The notes beneath the pieces were generated by a model. That model did not search any database and was not told the DNA's origin. It saw only the letters and a program-made list of their open reading frames with translations. A stretch of 64,000 bases of DNA from positions 62,001 through 126,000 of the forward strand of contig CAAGKM010000030.1 in NCBI GenBank assembly GCA_900770395.1, read 5' to 3'. Every line of letters begins with the position of its first letter. Position 1 is the stretch's first letter. This DNA is from an uncultured Prevotella sp. Lineage in GTDB: Bacteria; Bacteroidota; Bacteroidia; Bacteroidales; Bacteroidaceae. Of this stretch, positions 15,178 to 24,444 are shown one piece after another. A program made the position numbers and the translations under genes.

Positions 15178-17682
15178 TTACTTAAACAGGTATTGCGGAG
15201 TGTAGCCTCCGAGGTCTATCACGATGTTTTCTATTACTATTGCAGGGTCATTTGGCGTGAAGGTGAGAGTATGTACTCCCTTGCCGCTGACGGGCAGCTT
15301 CACGGTTTTGTCAACCACCCGTCGTGCTATTGTGGGATAGTAGGTGGTGTAGATGTTCTCGGGACTCTCGTTGAGGTCGGCGTTGAAGTTTACTGTGACA
15401 GGTGTGCCGTTGTCGATGCTCACCGAGTAGGTCATTCCGCCCTTGTTGAAGATGTCGAGCGTGGAGCGTGTGATGATGTGAACGGTTACGTTGTCGCAGA
15501 CTGCATCGCCCATGTCGAAACTGTATGAGAGGCTGGCTCCGTCTACAGCCTTGGTGCGTGGCATAAGCGTCACACCGCTCTTATTGCGGCCAAGTCCTTC
15601 GATGATTGTCCACTCGGCACCGCTGTCGGCATTCTTTGCTGCCACAAAGTTTTCGGCATCAAGGGCGATATATCCGCTGCTGTTGGCAGTCTTTCTGCTG
15701 TGCGCTACAAACTGTGCGGCAGAATGAGCCACTATGCGGTCGGTCTTTGGAAGAATCTCGTGGGGGAAGTTATCGTTCCACGAAGTGTATCCTATATGCT
15801 TTTGGGTCATCATGCCGCGCCATTTGCCGCCTGCAATGTCGTTGTTGTATTCAGCCATGAGTATGCTGTCGCGGCGGAAACACTTCTCCACTATGTCAGC
15901 CCAACGGTTGCACTCAGGATTGCCCTCGGCAAAGAGCTTGCGGTTCTGAGCCTGTGCGTAGTACATGTTATAAAGGTTGGCGTATGCCTGCACGGGGAAG
16001 AGAATGAGCTGGCGGTAGGCATCGCGACATTCCTCAGGCAGCTGTGAATATTGACGCATGGCACGAAGCTCAAGGCTGTTGAAATCACTTACCACCTGCG
16101 CCCATTCGCCGCTCTCAAGACAATAGGTGTTGGCATCGAGCATCTCGGCTGTGCAGCGTGAGGCATAACGGGTCTGCTGTTCCAGTATGCTTGCGGCTTC
16201 GGCAGCATGACACTGTCCGAACTGCCGGGCACAGAACTGCTCCACATGAGGCATCAGCGACACACGGCCGTTGCTGCGGCTTGCCACTGCATCAGGATTC
16301 CATGCCATGTCCATGAACAGCTGTATGGGATATTCCATTGGCTTGAGGTCGCCCACGTTGAGTATCCACAGACGGTCGATGCCGTATTCGTGGGCTAAGG
16401 TGAGCTGTTCCCACATTGATGCCGGCGATGTGACGTTGAGCCACTTGCTGTTGCGCGGCGCACCCACATAGTCCACGTGATAGTAAAGTCCCCAGCCTCC
16501 CTTGCGGTTGCGGTCCTTTGCAGTGGGCACGCGGCGCACGTTGCCCCAGTTGTCGTCGCAGAGCAGCATGGTGACATCCTCGGGCACCTTCATGCCGTCG
16601 TCGTAGTAGTCCATCACCTCTTTATACAGCGCCCACACCTGCGGCACTTCCCTGGCAGGCTTCTTGTGTGCCTTTGCTATCAGCCGGCGCTGGTTTTCCA
16701 CTATGCTTTCCATGAGCTTCACGTTGCGCTCCTCGCTCATTGCCTCGTCGCCGTCGCCACGCATTCCTATGGTGATGATGTCCTCGGTGTGGCTGTTGCG
16801 CTGCACACCGCCGAGCCAGAACTCGTCGAGCATATCCTTGTTGGTGGCATAGTTCCATGCTCCCTTGGTCTTGGGGCGGTGCCACTCCTGCTGCGAGCGG
16901 CTCATGGGCTCGTGGTGACTTGTGCCCACAATCACTCCCATGTCGTCGGCAGTCTTCATGTTCAGAGGGTCGTCATCATAGAATGCCCATCCCCACATTG
17001 CCGGCCAGATGAAGTTGCCCCTGAGGCGGAGCACCAGCTCAAACACCTTTTCATAGAACTTATGACCGCCGTATTTGGTGCCGAAAGTGTTGTTCACCCA
17101 CGATGTGAGACAGGGAGCCTCGTCGTTGAGGAATATGCCGCGGTAGCGCACCACAGGCTCGCCGTCGGTAAACACACCTTTATTAATATATACGTTGCTG
17201 TGGCGCTCGGCGGGCACGTCCATCCAGTAATACCATGGCGACACTCCCATCTGCTCGGACAGCTCATAGATGCCGAAGATTGTTCCGCGGCGGTCGCTGC
17301 CGGCTATCACTAAGGCGTTGTCGGTAGTGGTGATGATATACTTCTCGCGCTTGCCCTTCAGCTGGCGTGCATCTATCACGCCGCTTTTCACGAGTTTGTC
17401 GATAGCCTTGCTCTGCCCTATTGTGCCCACGATGATGTCGGCATCCTGCTGCGTCACGATAGTGGCATTGGCGGCACACACCTTCTGAATATCCGTCACA
17501 AGGTTGCGGGCTGCAATCCTGACGCCCACGTTGTCGTTGTCGTCAACGGATATTGTCACTTTACTTCCCTCGCTGCACAACAGGCGGTCGCCTTTGTTGA
17601 AGTCCACAAAACGGTCGGCAGCGGTGATGGCTGTAAGCGGCAGGAAAAGAGCCGCTAATGTAAGTTTCAGTATTTTGTTCAT
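15178..17682 (-). CDS. Glycoside hydrolase family 115 (xylan alpha-1,2-glucuronidase)
   Basis: Secreted enzyme expected to remove (4-O-methyl)glucuronic acid side chains from glucuronoxylan. 834 residues. Signal peptide MNKILKLTLAALFLPLTAITA; GH115 landmarks DRRGTIFGIYELSEQMGVSP, YYWMDVPAE, VRYRGIFLNDEAP, GNFIWPAMWGWAF, GTSHHEPMSR and DRLWILNVGDLKP; and a C-terminal beta-sandwich. The ATG at 17682 is chosen over the open frame to 17775 because the signal peptide begins there. An acetylesterase gene lies upstream on the same strand, consistent with joint debranching of xylan. No SusC/SusD pair is adjacent. Confidence 0.92.
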   Translation of the reverse strand: MNKILKLTLAALFLPLTAITAADRFVDFNKGDRLLCSEGSKVTISVDDNDNVGVRIAARNLVTDIQKVCAANATIVTQQDADIIVGTIGQSKAIDKLVKSGVIDARQLKGKREKYIITTTDNALVIAGSDRRGTIFGIYELSEQMGVSPWYYWMDVPAERHSNVYINKGVFTDGEPVVRYRGIFLNDEAPCLTSWVNNTFGTKYGGHKFYEKVFELVLRLRGNFIWPAMWGWAFYDDDPLNMKTADDMGVIVGTSHHEPMSRSQQEWHRPKTKGAWNYATNKDMLDEFWLGGVQRNSHTEDIITIGMRGDGDEAMSEERNVKLMESIVENQRRLIAKAHKKPAREVPQVWALYKEVMDYYDDGMKVPEDVTMLLCDDNWGNVRRVPTAKDRNRKGGWGLYYHVDYVGAPRNSKWLNVTSPASMWEQLTLAHEYGIDRLWILNVGDLKPMEYPIQLFMDMAWNPDAVASRSNGRVSLMPHVEQFCARQFGQCHAAEAASILEQQTRYASRCTAEMLDANTYCLESGEWAQVVSDFNSLELRAMRQYSQLPEECRDAYRQLILFPVQAYANLYNMYYAQAQNRKLFAEGNPECNRWADIVEKCFRRDSILMAEYNNDIAGGKWRGMMTQKHIGYTSWNDNFPHEILPKTDRIVAHSAAQFVAHSRKTANSSGYIALDAENFVAAKNADSGAEWTIIEGLGRNKSGVTLMPRTKAVDGASLSYSFDMGDAVCDNVTVHIITRSTLDIFNKGGMTYSVSIDNGTPVTVNFNADLNESPENIYTTYYPTIARRVVDKTVKLPVSGKGVHTLTFTPNDPAIVIENIVIDLGGYTPQYLFK

Positions 17683-17843
17683 AGTGTTTAATTTTTTTTG
17701 AAGGAGTAAAATGGAGTTAGAAGGAGATAGATGGAGTAAAAGGACAATAGTCTGAGCCAAGATATCTATGCTCATATCACATGTCCTCTATCTCCATGAG
17801 CGATCAACGAGAGCGATAACTCCTTCCAACTCCCTTTAACTAC
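17683..17843. repeat. Imperfect inverted GGAGTTAGAAGGAG repeat between the esterase and GH115 genes
   Basis: GGAGTTAGAAGGAGAT (17713-17728) is nearly complementary to AACTCCTTCCAACTCC (17818-17833). GGAGATAG and AGGACA nearby also have partners at 17782-17795. It could fold into a long hairpin in the 161-nt gap. No promoter was recognised here, so the two genes may share a transcript. Confidence 0.4.
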
Positions 17844-19775
17844 TTAATTATTAACTTTCATTTCAAACGGACTTGCCGGCAGATTGTTTTTCAGTCCGCG
17901 GCAGTTTGCCTTTATCGGGTTATGTTTCCAGGCATAGCGCACTGTTGCAGGATGCTTCACACTGGCGCAGCTTATGGTTATAGTCTTGCCTGCGGCTGTT
18001 GCCTTGGCGTTGTGGAATTTCCCGTCGTCGGCAGCAAGCTCAAACTCGTTCATGTCGCCTGCCTGCATCTCCTGGTCCATGGTCAGCGTCACGTTGCCGT
18101 CGCTGTCCACTGTGCCGCTTACAACCTTTGGCGACAGCAGGTTTTTCTTGCCCCATGCCATGTTTTCGAAAGCAAGTGCGCATCGTTCTGCCACATCTTT
18201 CTTCAGCAAAGGATGAATGTCTACGGTTTCGCCAAGGTCGATAGCCACTGCGAGGGCGGCGTTGTTGTCGGCTTCAGCCTCTAAGCGCTGCTGTTCGCGC
18301 AATTCTGCCCAACCGCTCTGCTGCGGATTGTCCGAAGGCTCCATGAAGTTGGCAAGCTGAACGATGGTGAAGGGCAGCGTGGGGTTGTTGAACTGGCTGC
18401 GCCAGTCGTTCTTGAGCATACGCAGCATCGGTCCGTAGTTCTTTGCGTCGCCTGTGTTCGACTCTCCCTGATACCACACCACACCCTGTATGTTGTATGG
18501 CGCAACAGGTTTCAGCATGGCGTTGTAGAGCACCGACGGCTGGTTCTGTGTGTTCACCTTGCCTCCGAGCATCTCGGGCATCACAGCCCCTACCCTGCTC
18601 TTCCACTGCTGGCTGAGCGCCATCTCGTCGTTGTCGCCAAACACCAGTTTGTATGGTTTCTCCTTTATGAAGTGCGCCATACCATATTTGTTTACGAACT
18701 TCACAGTAATCACGTTGTCACCCTCGCGCAGCAATCCTTCCGGAATCTCATAGCGGCGCGGCGGGTACTGATAGTATGTCACACCCACCTGCTTGCCGTT
18801 GACGTAGGTATAGTCCATGTCGAAGAGTGTTCCCAGCAGCAGTGTGGCTTTCTTTCCGGCGTGCGCCTTGTCGATGTTGATGTGCTGGCGCATGTATATG
18901 GTGCCCGTCACGGGCTTGCCGTTTTGCCTTGCCCATGCGTTGTCATACTGGTTGTATGTTTTCCATGCGTTGTCGTTGTAGTCCTTTGCAGTCCAGTTTT
19001 CCTTTACTCCAGGGTCGGTGCTGTTCAGGCGCTCAAACCACACATCGTTGGCTCTCTGATTGGCTTTGGTCTGTGCCTCCACATATTCCTTGTCAGTGTA
19101 GAGGAAGTATTTGTCGTAATAGTCGGCAGGTATCTGCTTTACCGAGTCGAGCGGAATCCATGCCTCTATAGGGCTTCCGCCGAGACTGTTGCAGATAATG
19201 CCCTGAGGCACTCCCGTCTTCTCGAACATGCGTTTTGCAAGGAAATATCCCACGGCGGAGAACTGCCATGCGCTTTGTTTCGACACCTTGTTCCACTTTG
19301 TGGGCTTCACGTCCTGCTGCGGAGTGGTGGTATATTCGGTATAGACACGGAACAGGCGTATCTTGTCGTTGCTGTAACTGTCTATCTCGTCACGGTATTG
19401 CGGATAGACGCGCTCCACTGTCACGTCGATGTTGCTCTGTCCGGAGCACAGCCATACGTCGCCCACCATCACATCCGATATTTTCGTCTCTGCATTGTCG
19501 TTTGCCGATGTCACCGTCATCTCGTATGGACCGCCTGCCTTCATCTTTGGCAGCTGTACGCTCCATTTTCCGTCATTGCCTGCAACGGCAGTGTATTTCT
19601 TTCCACGGATAGTCACGGTCACAGTCTCGTTGCTGTCGGCTGTTCCCCATACATTCACTGTCTGGTTGCGCTGCAGCACCATTCCGTTCTGAAACATCTG
19701 CGGCATCCACACCTTGGCTTCAGCCACGGATGACAGCATCAATGCCGAGACAGTGCACAAAAAAAGTCGTCTCAT
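17844..19775 (-). CDS. Sialate O-acetylesterase-like SGNH esterase (probable xylan/glycan deacetylase)
   Basis: 643 residues with signal peptide MRRLFLCTVSALMLSSVAEA. SGNH/SASA motifs: the nucleophile block VWLCSGQSNID, the central VWYQGESNT block and the C-terminal catalytic pair in VDIHPLLKKDVAERCALA. An N-terminal jelly-roll/Ig-like part and a middle inserted beta-sandwich (TGTIYMRQHINIDKA) are typical of Bacteroidetes SASA enzymes. Next to GH115 it most likely removes acetyl groups from xylan, although family members also act on sialic acids. The start at 19775 is set by the signal peptide; the 40 codons upstream lack one. Confidence 0.85.
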   Translation of the reverse strand: MRRLFLCTVSALMLSSVAEAKVWMPQMFQNGMVLQRNQTVNVWGTADSNETVTVTIRGKKYTAVAGNDGKWSVQLPKMKAGGPYEMTVTSANDNAETKISDVMVGDVWLCSGQSNIDVTVERVYPQYRDEIDSYSNDKIRLFRVYTEYTTTPQQDVKPTKWNKVSKQSAWQFSAVGYFLAKRMFEKTGVPQGIICNSLGGSPIEAWIPLDSVKQIPADYYDKYFLYTDKEYVEAQTKANQRANDVWFERLNSTDPGVKENWTAKDYNDNAWKTYNQYDNAWARQNGKPVTGTIYMRQHINIDKAHAGKKATLLLGTLFDMDYTYVNGKQVGVTYYQYPPRRYEIPEGLLREGDNVITVKFVNKYGMAHFIKEKPYKLVFGDNDEMALSQQWKSRVGAVMPEMLGGKVNTQNQPSVLYNAMLKPVAPYNIQGVVWYQGESNTGDAKNYGPMLRMLKNDWRSQFNNPTLPFTIVQLANFMEPSDNPQQSGWAELREQQRLEAEADNNAALAVAIDLGETVDIHPLLKKDVAERCALAFENMAWGKKNLLSPKVVSGTVDSDGNVTLTMDQEMQAGDMNEFELAADDGKFHNAKATAAGKTITISCASVKHPATVRYAWKHNPIKANCRGLKNNLPASPFEMKVNN

Positions 19776-20005
19776 AAGTCTTATTTTATTTTGTTCTATT
19801 AAGTTTGAAGTTTTTGTTCGTGCTACAAAATTACAAACTAATGAGGACAAAATGCCATAAAACCGTCTCAAAATCCTCAAATGTAACAAAAACAAAACTA
19901 ATTGTTACATTTTCCCATGTTCACTCCACATTTGAATTATACCATTTCAAAATTCTGAAGAAACTACCAATCCATATCGCTTGCCACAAATACCTAAAAC
20001 TTATA

Positions 20006-21301
20006 TTATAAACCGAAAAAGCCTCTTATGGCGTAAAGTGGAACATTTTCCATCCAATCTTGATTGATATATGAACAAAGTGATAGACGGAGCCCTTTGA
20101 GGCCTTCATTGTTCTTGATGAACTGGGCGAGTGATTTGGAACGTACATTCGTAGATGCTTTCACCTCTATGGGCAATACCCTCCCGTCATACTGCACAAC
20201 AAAGTCAATCTCCGCAGGAGTGCGGTCATTGCTCCAGTAGTATGGCTTGATACCCATCGACATCAATTCCTGTGCCACAAACTGCTCGGCAAATGCTCCC
20301 TTAAATTCCGTGAACACGCTATTATCAAAAAGCATGTCACTTGCAGAGATATCGGTCATGCACGCCAATAGTCCGCAATCGAGAAAAAACAGTTTGAAGT
20401 TATCTAACGAAGCATAGAACTTCAACGGTTTACGAGCTTCACTTACACGATGAATCCGATGCACCATGCCAGCGTCCACAAGCCACTGAATAGATAGTTC
20501 AAAGTCGGACGCTCTTGCTCCTTTTCTTACTGCTCCATATATGAATTTCTTATTTTCCCGTGCAAGCTGCGATGGTAGCGAATCCAACACCTGTCCTATT
20601 CTTATTGTATCTTTTGCTGAAGTGTGTTTTGATATGTCACGTCTATATGCGTCCAGAATTGCCGTCTGTTCTTTCCTTACTTCCTTCAGATCGCTGTTCT
20701 TGACATATTTCGACACAACCTTAGGCATTCCACCCACATAATAGTATTGCCGGAGCAGATTTTCCAGTTTGTCCTTCATCATGTCGATTATTTGCCATTC
20801 GCCAGCAGAAACAGCCGCGTTCAACTCGTCTTTCCCCATTGCTTCGAGAAACTCAGAAAAGTTCATAGGATACATATTTAAGATGTCCACCTTACCCACA
20901 GGAAACGACTCTCTGCGTCCAAGAGTGATGCCAAGCAACGACCCAGCTGTCATCACATGATATTCTGGTGCTTTCTCATAGAAATATTTCAGCGAATGTA
21001 GTCCCCTCTCCGTCTCTTGTATCTCATCGAAAATGATAAGAGTCTTGCCAGGGACGACCCTCACTCCAGTAATCACTTGTATGGATAGTACTATGCGGTC
21101 AATATCATAGTCGCTCAGAAACATATCTTTAGCTCTCGGCTCGTCATCGCAGTTGATATACGCAACATTATCATATTCCTGCTTGCCGAAATGCTGCATA
21201 ATCCAAGTTTTTCCTACCTGACGGGCACCAAGTAGAATTAATGGTTTGCGGTCATCGCTATGTTTCCATGCGCTTAAATCACTGTAAATCTGTCTATTCA
21301 T
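20006..21301 (-). CDS. AAA+ ATPase with DUF4143 C-terminal domain (second)
   Basis: 431 residues, same architecture as the gene at 12195 but diverged. Walker A is GARQVGKT (25-32) and Walker B LIIFDEIQETERG. A DUF4143-type middle follows (YYYVGGMPKVVSKY, IQWLVDAGMVHRIH), then a C-terminal AEIDFVVQYDGRVLPIEVKAS with the D...ExK nuclease-like pattern. A minus-strand promoter is recognisable in 21327-21355 (TAATTTTG preceded about 19 nt earlier by TTTG), leaving a short leader before the ATG at 21301. Three 33-bp-spaced repeats lie further upstream. The role is unknown. Confidence 0.85.
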   Translation of the reverse strand: MNRQIYSDLSAWKHSDDRKPLILLGARQVGKTWIMQHFGKQEYDNVAYINCDDEPRAKDMFLSDYDIDRIVLSIQVITGVRVVPGKTLIIFDEIQETERGLHSLKYFYEKAPEYHVMTAGSLLGITLGRRESFPVGKVDILNMYPMNFSEFLEAMGKDELNAAVSAGEWQIIDMMKDKLENLLRQYYYVGGMPKVVSKYVKNSDLKEVRKEQTAILDAYRRDISKHTSAKDTIRIGQVLDSLPSQLARENKKFIYGAVRKGARASDFELSIQWLVDAGMVHRIHRVSEARKPLKFYASLDNFKLFFLDCGLLACMTDISASDMLFDNSVFTEFKGAFAEQFVAQELMSMGIKPYYWSNDRTPAEIDFVVQYDGRVLPIEVKASTNVRSKSLAQFIKNNEGLKGLRLSLCSYINQDWMENVPLYAIRGFFGL

Positions 21302-21896
21302 TAATATAATGATTGATTATCAGGTGCAAAATTACGAATAAGCGGGTACAAAACAAAATATAAAACAAATTTTTAATATTTTTTGTGTTGAATGAGGGTA
21401 TTTTCTATAAAAACACACTTTTTCGATGATACTTAGAAGGGGAAATCACACTTTTTCGACGTTATAGAATGTTAAAAGCAACATTTTTTCGATGATTCAT
21501 CTAAATTATAATATTCTTGTCAATAAATGGAGAAATAATATCCGTATAATTTTCCTGCACTATTTGAAAAAACATAAAACTACACTACGGCGTTTTATGC
21601 AGGAATGTGGAAAATAGGATTCTAAACGTGGAGAATAGAACCGTAGTTTTACAGGGGTATCTACACGCAATATTTTGCTGGTTTTTAGATATTTATAGCA
21701 AAAAGTGTAGTTGTGTAGTTTGTTTTTTATAAAGAAAAGTTCCTTTATCCACAATACTTGTTGTAAATAAACCATTCTCTATACACCTAATAGTTTGGGT
21801 TACATATTCATGTGTATATTTATTTTCATGCTTGTTTATAAATTCATTTATTGCATCTTCTTGTTTATTGTATTTTATCAAATTTATCCATAAGTT
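21302..21896. other. 595-bp intergenic region with repeats, no confident gene
   Basis: Holds the promoter of the ATPase gene at its left end, the 33-bp periodic repeats (21412-21496), and A/T-rich sequence with partly complementary words (AAAACTACAC at 21576-21585, CCGTAGTTTT at 21641-21650, GTGTAGTTT at 21713-21721). A polar 62-codon minus-strand frame at 21693-21881 would need a TTG start and lies 15 nt past the barrel gene. It reads like protein (KQEDAINEFINKHENKY) but has no recognisable relatives, so it may be a gene fragment. Confidence 0.4.
21412..21496. repeat. Three direct repeats spaced 33 bp upstream of the second DUF4143 ATPase
   Basis: CACACTTTTTCGATGAT ends at 21430, CACACTTTTTCGACG lies at 21447-21461, and CAACATTTTTTCGATGAT ends at 21496. 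The shared TTTTTCGA core ends at 21426, 21459 and 21492, exactly 33 bp apart. The array lies about 75-160 bp upstream of the predicted promoter. Confidence 0.7.
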
Positions 21897-24182
21897 CTAA
21901 TTAGCCTTTAATATTGCACTGTTTATTGTCCTGTCAACACTATTTTGTTCGCGTTCTGTCTTTTTGCCGTAATCAAAAGTGTATGCGAGTTTTATGGAAG
22001 CCATAGCCTGACTTGTCTTAGAATATATCTGCGAGTTGAAAGCATAGCAGCCCAAAGAACGCAGGTTCTTTATCTTTACATTGTTGCTGAACGCATTATT
22101 TACGTTTAACTGTATACGCCAGTTACCATGGGCATAGTTTAGAGTCATACCGTATTTTGACGGAAGATACACATCACTTATGTCAGCTTCGTTAAGCTCG
22201 TGCGACTCTGTGGAAGCATACAGATTGAACGAGATGTCGCCAAGATAATAGTTTACGTTGGCACCGCATTTCCAACCGTTAACAAACTTTCTCACTCCAC
22301 GGCTTACCTCCTTGTGCTGATAGCTTCCGTTAAGCTGCATGTTCAGTTTGTCACTTGCTTTCCACGTAGCAGATATGAAAGCCATTGAGGTGTATATGCT
22401 GATATTGTTATTATACATTCCGATTAACTTGCTGCCTTCAATGAAATAGTCTATGTATGGAACGTCCTTGAAGAAGTTGTTAATCCATACAGCCTGCGTG
22501 TTGATACGGCCTGAATTGACGCTGTATACAGCTGTGACGTTGTAAAGCTTTGCGCTGTTCATCTCAGGATTGCCGCGGCGTATCTCTATCATGTCCTTTG
22601 CCTGTTCTGTGCTGTTTACCATGTTTATCTGCGGAAAGCTGTTGCCTACGGCAGAGCTTATTTGCAGAAAATGATTCTTTGCAGGCGACGTTGAGTATCT
22701 CAGATGCAGCCGAGGCGATGTATTTTTTACAATCTCCTCACCGTGAAGCCTGTACAGCTGTTGCGATAATCCTGGTTCAAAATACAGCATGGACTTTCCA
22801 AAACGTTTGCTGTAGGCAGCGAAGAAAAGCGTTTCTCCAGACCACAGATGCTGCCAGGAATCGGTGGTGCCGGAATAGTCGGCAGAACTTACCTGATGGA
22901 AGTGATACAGGTTAAACTTCAATGAATTTTGCCTTTTCAGATTTATGCCGTATGAAAACTGTGCCATTACGGTATAAAGTTTTTCTTTCGACTGTGATGT
23001 TATCAGTCCTTCGGCCTCTCCATAGCGGTAGTCATATTTGTTGTTGGAATATGTTCCTGTGATACATGCTTCGAGATACTGATTCTGTGTTGTGTTAAAA
23101 TAGCCGTAAAGGTTCAGCGAAGGTTTGATGCCCTTTTGGTATGTATCACTGCGCGACGTGTTCTCATAGTTGTATATTCCACCATACATCCGGCTCTGCT
23201 CCATGAAGTTGTCGGGCGACTCTTCCCTTACCATTGCCATCTTTGCCATGAGGGTGCGCTTACCATTATTATTCAATATATTAAGCTGTGCATATTGCGA
23301 GTTGTTCTTCATTCTTGCGTCAGTAGTCGCGATATTGCGCGTCAGGTCTCCATTTGCGAAATGTATCACGTCATTGCTGTATGTCCTGTCTCCTCCATGT
23401 TCTTTCATGCCGTGTCCTGCAAAAAGTGTGAGGGAAGTGGTTTTGCATTGCAGCTTTGCCACGGCGTTATAATCACCGCCCATATAGCCTACTGTCTGTT
23501 TGGCATCCGCCTGCACATATCCGCCAGATGTATACTGTTTTGTAATATAGTTGACTGCGATGTTGTCGCCTGCATATTTTCCTGTAGGAGCATCCATATA
23601 TTCCACTTTTGCAACGTCGGTCGGACGAAGCCCCTGCACTTCACGGTAGTCGACCTTTCTACCGTCGATATAAAGCGACACTCCGCCTGTTGCGCTGCTG
23701 ACGTTACCATTGCTCCTGTCAACGTCTATTCCAGGAATCATCAGATTATACAGCAGGTCATATCCCGTAACAGAGTGCTTTACCTGCTGCTTGCCGGGAA
23801 TTATTATGACGCGGTCGGACTTTCTTATGAATGAAGAGCCTTTCACCGTCACCTCACCAAGAAGTTTGGTGTCGTCAAGCAGCACTATCTGTCCTGCATC
23901 TATGTCTCCGTTAACCATCGTCAACCTCTGCTCCGTCTTTATGTATCCAATGCTGCTTGCCGACATTATATATCCTCCGGAGAGGATGTCTTTAAACACG
24001 AAGTACCCCGTGCTGTCAGATACGGTTCTATTGCATAGCACAGAGTCGGATTCACTCGTCAGTGTCACCGAAACGTATGACAACGGCTGTCCATTCTTAT
24101 CCACAAATTTTCCCTTTATATCTTGCGCATTTAATGATACACATGCGCATAAATATATGCAAATAAAAAGTATCTTTTTCAT
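21897..24182 (-). CDS. TonB-receptor-like outer-membrane beta-barrel protein
   Basis: 761 residues. Signal peptide MKKILFICIYLCACVSLNA, then a CarboxypepD-regulatory-like domain (IKGKFVDKNGQPLSYVSVTL, residues about 22-100). A plug-like part follows (GYDLLYNLMIPGIDVDR; VSLYIDGRKVDYREVQGLRP), then a long C-terminal barrel of alternating strands (OMP_b-brl_3-like). There is no SusD partner downstream. It is divergent from a LuxR-type regulator gene whose intergenic region contains two copies of a palindromic site, so it is the likely target of that regulator. The substrate is not deducible; such barrels bind metals, peptides or glycans. Confidence 0.82.
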   Translation of the reverse strand: MKKILFICIYLCACVSLNAQDIKGKFVDKNGQPLSYVSVTLTSESDSVLCNRTVSDSTGYFVFKDILSGGYIMSASSIGYIKTEQRLTMVNGDIDAGQIVLLDDTKLLGEVTVKGSSFIRKSDRVIIIPGKQQVKHSVTGYDLLYNLMIPGIDVDRSNGNVSSATGGVSLYIDGRKVDYREVQGLRPTDVAKVEYMDAPTGKYAGDNIAVNYITKQYTSGGYVQADAKQTVGYMGGDYNAVAKLQCKTTSLTLFAGHGMKEHGGDRTYSNDVIHFANGDLTRNIATTDARMKNNSQYAQLNILNNNGKRTLMAKMAMVREESPDNFMEQSRMYGGIYNYENTSRSDTYQKGIKPSLNLYGYFNTTQNQYLEACITGTYSNNKYDYRYGEAEGLITSQSKEKLYTVMAQFSYGINLKRQNSLKFNLYHFHQVSSADYSGTTDSWQHLWSGETLFFAAYSKRFGKSMLYFEPGLSQQLYRLHGEEIVKNTSPRLHLRYSTSPAKNHFLQISSAVGNSFPQINMVNSTEQAKDMIEIRRGNPEMNSAKLYNVTAVYSVNSGRINTQAVWINNFFKDVPYIDYFIEGSKLIGMYNNNISIYTSMAFISATWKASDKLNMQLNGSYQHKEVSRGVRKFVNGWKCGANVNYYLGDISFNLYASTESHELNEADISDVYLPSKYGMTLNYAHGNWRIQLNVNNAFSNNVKIKNLRSLGCYAFNSQIYSKTSQAMASIKLAYTFDYGKKTEREQNSVDRTINSAILKAN

Positions 24183-24278
24183 AATAATATCATTTTTATA
24201 AAAATTTCTGTCAGTGTGACATCTTGTTTACTGTTTGGTGCTTAAAACTAATTTTTTTATTTTTAATGTTTCTGGTGC

Positions 24279-24286
24279 AAAATTAA
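24279..24286 (-). promoter_or_regulatory. -7 box of the outer-membrane barrel gene
   Basis: TAATTTTG read on the minus strand, about 100 nt before the ATG at 24182. The first ACAC-N4-GTGT site (24310-24322) overlaps its expected -33 region. Confidence 0.5.
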
Positions 24287-24309
24287 TCAACCTTCCAAAT
24301 ATTTCTTTG

Positions 24310-24360
24310 ACACAAAAGTGTATTCTTTTGCTTCTTTTGATAATTATTACACTTTTGTGT
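24310..24360. promoter_or_regulatory. Paired ACAC-N4-GTGT operator-like sites in the divergent promoter region
   Basis: ACACAAAAGTGTA (24310-24322) and TACACTTTTGTGT (24348-24360) are perfect reverse complements of each other and each is itself a palindrome of ACAC/GTGT around four A or T. Centres are 39 bp apart. One overlaps the -33 region of the barrel promoter, the other lies just over 40 nt upstream of the regulator -7 box. A third copy is at 25286-25299. Confidence 0.6.
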
Positions 24361-24378
24361 GTTAAAATGGCATGGATG

Positions 24379-24410
24379 TTTTGAATTTCAAAATAAAACT
24401 TGTACTTTTG
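24379..24410 (+). promoter_or_regulatory. Promoter of the LuxR-type regulator gene
   Basis: TTTTG (24379-24383), 19 nt, TACTTTTG (24403-24410). Transcription would start near 24417, which rules out the upstream TTG at 24400 as start codon. Confidence 0.65.
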
Positions 24411-24444
24411 TAAGCAAATTAATGAATATAAATGTCAACTAACT

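Noticed and set aside
21693..21881. Small gene on the minus strand after the barrel gene
   Set aside because: It needs a TTG start, has no recognisable family and no promoter of its own; kept only as a possible fragment in the intergenic entry.
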